Positions 7,112 through 7,864 of a DNA stretch of 7,864 nt are shown piece after piece. Within the stretch, counting starts at the first letter, position 1. The number at the start of each line of letters is the position of its first letter. Source of the stretch: Nitrosopumilales archaeon (lineage in GTDB: Archaea > Thermoproteota > Nitrososphaeria > Nitrososphaerales > Nitrosopumilaceae); contig JAEHKQ010000217.1 in NCBI GenBank assembly GCA_016838795.1, positions 1-7,864 on the forward strand, read 5' to 3'. The notes beneath the pieces are model-generated. The model saw only the letters and a list, made by a program, of their open reading frames with translations. It was not told where the DNA came from and ran no database searches. The position numbers and the translations under genes are program-made.

Positions 7112-7444
7112 CTAGAGTATATCGAGTAATAGAATAATTCCTAGAACGAAACCAATAATCCATAGTGTTTCTGGAATTACAAAGAAGAATAGTACCTGTC
7201 CAAATTTTTCAGGTTTTTCTGCAATAATACCCATACCAGCTGCTCCAATTCCTTGTTGTGCACTACCAGTACCTATGAGTCCGCCTGCTATTGCAATAGC
7301 AGCAGCTAAAGCCAAAATAGGTTTAGACAAGTCACCACTAGATGAACCTTCTGCTGCAAATGCAGGTAGTGGAGCAAATGTAAATACTAACAAAGATGCA
7401 CCTAAAATTATACTAAAAATTGAAATTTGTTTCCGCGAAACCAT
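7112..7444 (-). CDS. atpK: A-type ATP synthase subunit K (c-ring proteolipid) with N-terminal signal-like segment
   Basis: This is the rotor-ring subunit that binds the translocated ion. The product is 110 residues from ATG 7444. Residues 1-30 look like a signal peptide: a basic start (MVSRKQ), a hydrophobic core (ISIFSIILGASLLVFTF), then PAFA before AEG, a plausible signal peptidase site. The mature part would be about 80 residues with a single hairpin. Helix 1 spans about 41-66, a polar AEKPEKFG loop about 75-82, and helix 2 about 83-108 with the ion-binding glutamate at E92 in VIPETLWIIG. There is therefore one carboxylate per two helices. Q63-Q64 lie near the end of helix 1, and whether either joins the ion site is unclear. 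A TTG at 7504 would add 20 residues, but it has no ribosome site and would bury the signal-like segment. The ATG also has no Shine-Dalgarno motif, which suits a leaderless first gene. Confidence 0.93.
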   Translation of the reverse strand: MVSRKQISIFSIILGASLLVFTFAPLPAFAAEGSSSGDLSKPILALAAAIAIAGGLIGTGSAQQGIGAAGMGIIAEKPEKFGQVLFFFVIPETLWIIGFVLGIILLLDIL

Positions 7445-7468
7445 TCGTTTGGGATCGTTTCTTGACAC

Positions 7469-7482
7469 TATATTAATTATTG
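7469..7482 (-). promoter_or_regulatory. Probable TATA box and BRE region of the ATP synthase operon
   Basis: Read on the minus strand, an A-rich BRE-like stretch precedes TTAATATA (7476-7469). The box centre is about 28 bases before the atpK ATG. In archaea, transcription begins roughly 25-27 bases after the box centre, so the RNA would start within a few bases of the ATG. This agrees with the absence of a ribosome binding site for atpK. The start point is inferred, not observed. Confidence 0.5.
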
Positions 7483-7506
7483 CTACCAGTACGAGATCAG
7501 TCAATT

Positions 7507-7511
7507 AAAAA
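7507..7511 (-). terminator. Short T run, possible terminator of the upstream sulfurtransferase gene
   Basis: A TTTTT tract on the minus strand lies about 45 bases after the sulfurtransferase stop. Archaeal RNA polymerase can terminate at T-rich tracts without a hairpin, but this tract is short and no clear stem is seen, so the call is weak. Confidence 0.22.
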
Positions 7512-7540
7512 TAGAATTTATTGTGTTTGTTCGTTTGATC

Positions 7541-7549
7541 ATATAAAAT
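7541..7549 (-). promoter_or_regulatory. Alternative TATA-like element upstream of atpK
   Basis: On the minus strand this reads ATTTTATAT, a closer match to a textbook archaeal TATA box than the proximal element. It lies just after the sulfurtransferase stop and would give a leader of about 70 bases before atpK. It may be a second promoter, or simply AT-rich spacer. Confidence 0.3.
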
Positions 7550-7556
7550 GGTTAAA

Positions 7557-7864
7557 TTATTCTACAGGAAGTCCTGATCTATTTCCCCATTCTCCCCAAG
7601 AACCCAAATAAACACGAACCTTTTCAAAACCAATTTTTTTTAAAGCAACAAAGGTGTTTGCTGCTCTGTATGCTCCATGGCAGTATGTTACAATTTCATC
7701 ATCTTTTGAAAATTGGTATAGTTGAGAAAGTTCTTCGTCATTTTTGAAAGTTCCATTATTTGTTAAATTCAGAATCCAATCGATATTAATTGAGCCTGGG
7801 ATGTGACCTCGTTTTGCAGCACGGACTACCGTTCCGTCATATTCCTCCTTTGATCTTGCATCAA
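7557..7864 (-). CDS. Rhodanese-family sulfurtransferase, C-terminal part, truncated by window edge
   Basis: This enzyme family moves a sulfane sulfur from a donor such as thiosulfate or 3-mercaptopyruvate to an acceptor through a cysteine persulfide. The last 101 codons are present and the N-terminal part lies beyond the right edge. Visible features are DARSKEEYDG at the start, GHIPGSINIDW (the usual G-H-I-P-G-A/S motif), and TYCHGAYRAA, where the Cys encoded at 7680-7682 is the expected persulfide-forming residue in a six-residue loop. The segment VRVYLGSWGEWGNRSGLPVE closes the domain and resembles the end of the catalytic domain of two-domain thiosulfate/mercaptopyruvate sulfurtransferases. 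Whether a second, inactive N-terminal domain exists cannot be seen. The gene lies 112 bases upstream of atpK with no evident functional link. Confidence 0.93.
   Translation of the reverse strand, partial: DARSKEEYDGTVVRAAKRGHIPGSINIDWILNLTNNGTFKNDEELSQLYQFSKDDEIVTYCHGAYRAANTFVALKKIGFEKVRVYLGSWGEWGNRSGLPVE

Noticed and set aside
7112..7504. Longer atpK from TTG 7504 (130 residues)
   Set aside because: It has no ribosome binding site, would place the signal-like segment internally, and would leave the well-placed proximal TATA box inside the gene.
7275..7508. Plus-strand 77-codon frame opposite atpK
   Set aside because: It is the mirror of the Ala/Gly-rich c-subunit coding sequence, with no ribosome site or recognisable domain. 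The same applies to the other plus-strand frames over atpI, atpD, atpB and atpA.
1..7864. CRISPR array, tRNA, rRNA, insertion sequence or long repeat
   Set aside because: No spaced direct repeats, clover-leaf sequences, terminal inverted repeats or transposase-like frames were seen. The window is filled by the ATP synthase operon and one sulfurtransferase fragment.

Overview
The window is AT-rich and every supported gene lies on the minus strand. Almost all of it is one operon for an archaeal A-type (A/V-type) ATP synthase. Archaeal origin is supported by the A/B/D/F and E/H/C/I/K subunit set, by Shine-Dalgarno motifs matching GGAGGTGAT, and by a probable leaderless promoter with an archaeal TATA box. 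The protein sequences and base composition resemble ammonia-oxidising Nitrososphaerota (Thaumarchaeota) of the Nitrosopumilus type. That assignment is from recognition, not from a search.

Layout in transcription order (high to low coordinates). At the right edge (7557-7864) is the C-terminal part of a rhodanese-type sulfurtransferase, unrelated to the ATP synthase. A gap of about 110 bases follows and holds the operon promoter. Then come atpK (c ring, with an N-terminal signal-like segment), atpE, atpC, atpF, atpA (catalytic), atpB (non-catalytic) and atpD (rotor shaft). Next is an unannotated 42-codon reading frame for a single-pass membrane protein (1160-1288), then atpH, then the first 276 codons of atpI, which runs off the left edge. 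Most junctions overlap by 1-4 bases or are separated by about 2-11 bases, and atpD and the small frame overlap by 11. No gene-free stretch exceeds about 115 bases.

How the parts work together: A and B form the hexameric head, where ADP and phosphate become ATP. D and F form the central shaft, and C couples the shaft to the K ring. E and H form the peripheral stalks, anchored on the cytoplasmic part of I, whose membrane part (outside the window) provides the ion half-channels. The gene order K-E-C-F-A-B-D-(x)-H-I differs from the common euryarchaeal H-I-K-E-C-F-A-B-D.

The most interesting item is the 42-residue frame between atpD and atpH. It has a GGAGG motif 9 bases before a TTG start, one hydrophobic helix with a basic N-terminus, and a stop 2 bases before atpH. 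It may be a small, undescribed membrane subunit or assembly factor. Other points of note are a CTG start for atpD, TTG starts for atpE and atpF, and the extra N-terminal segment on the c subunit.
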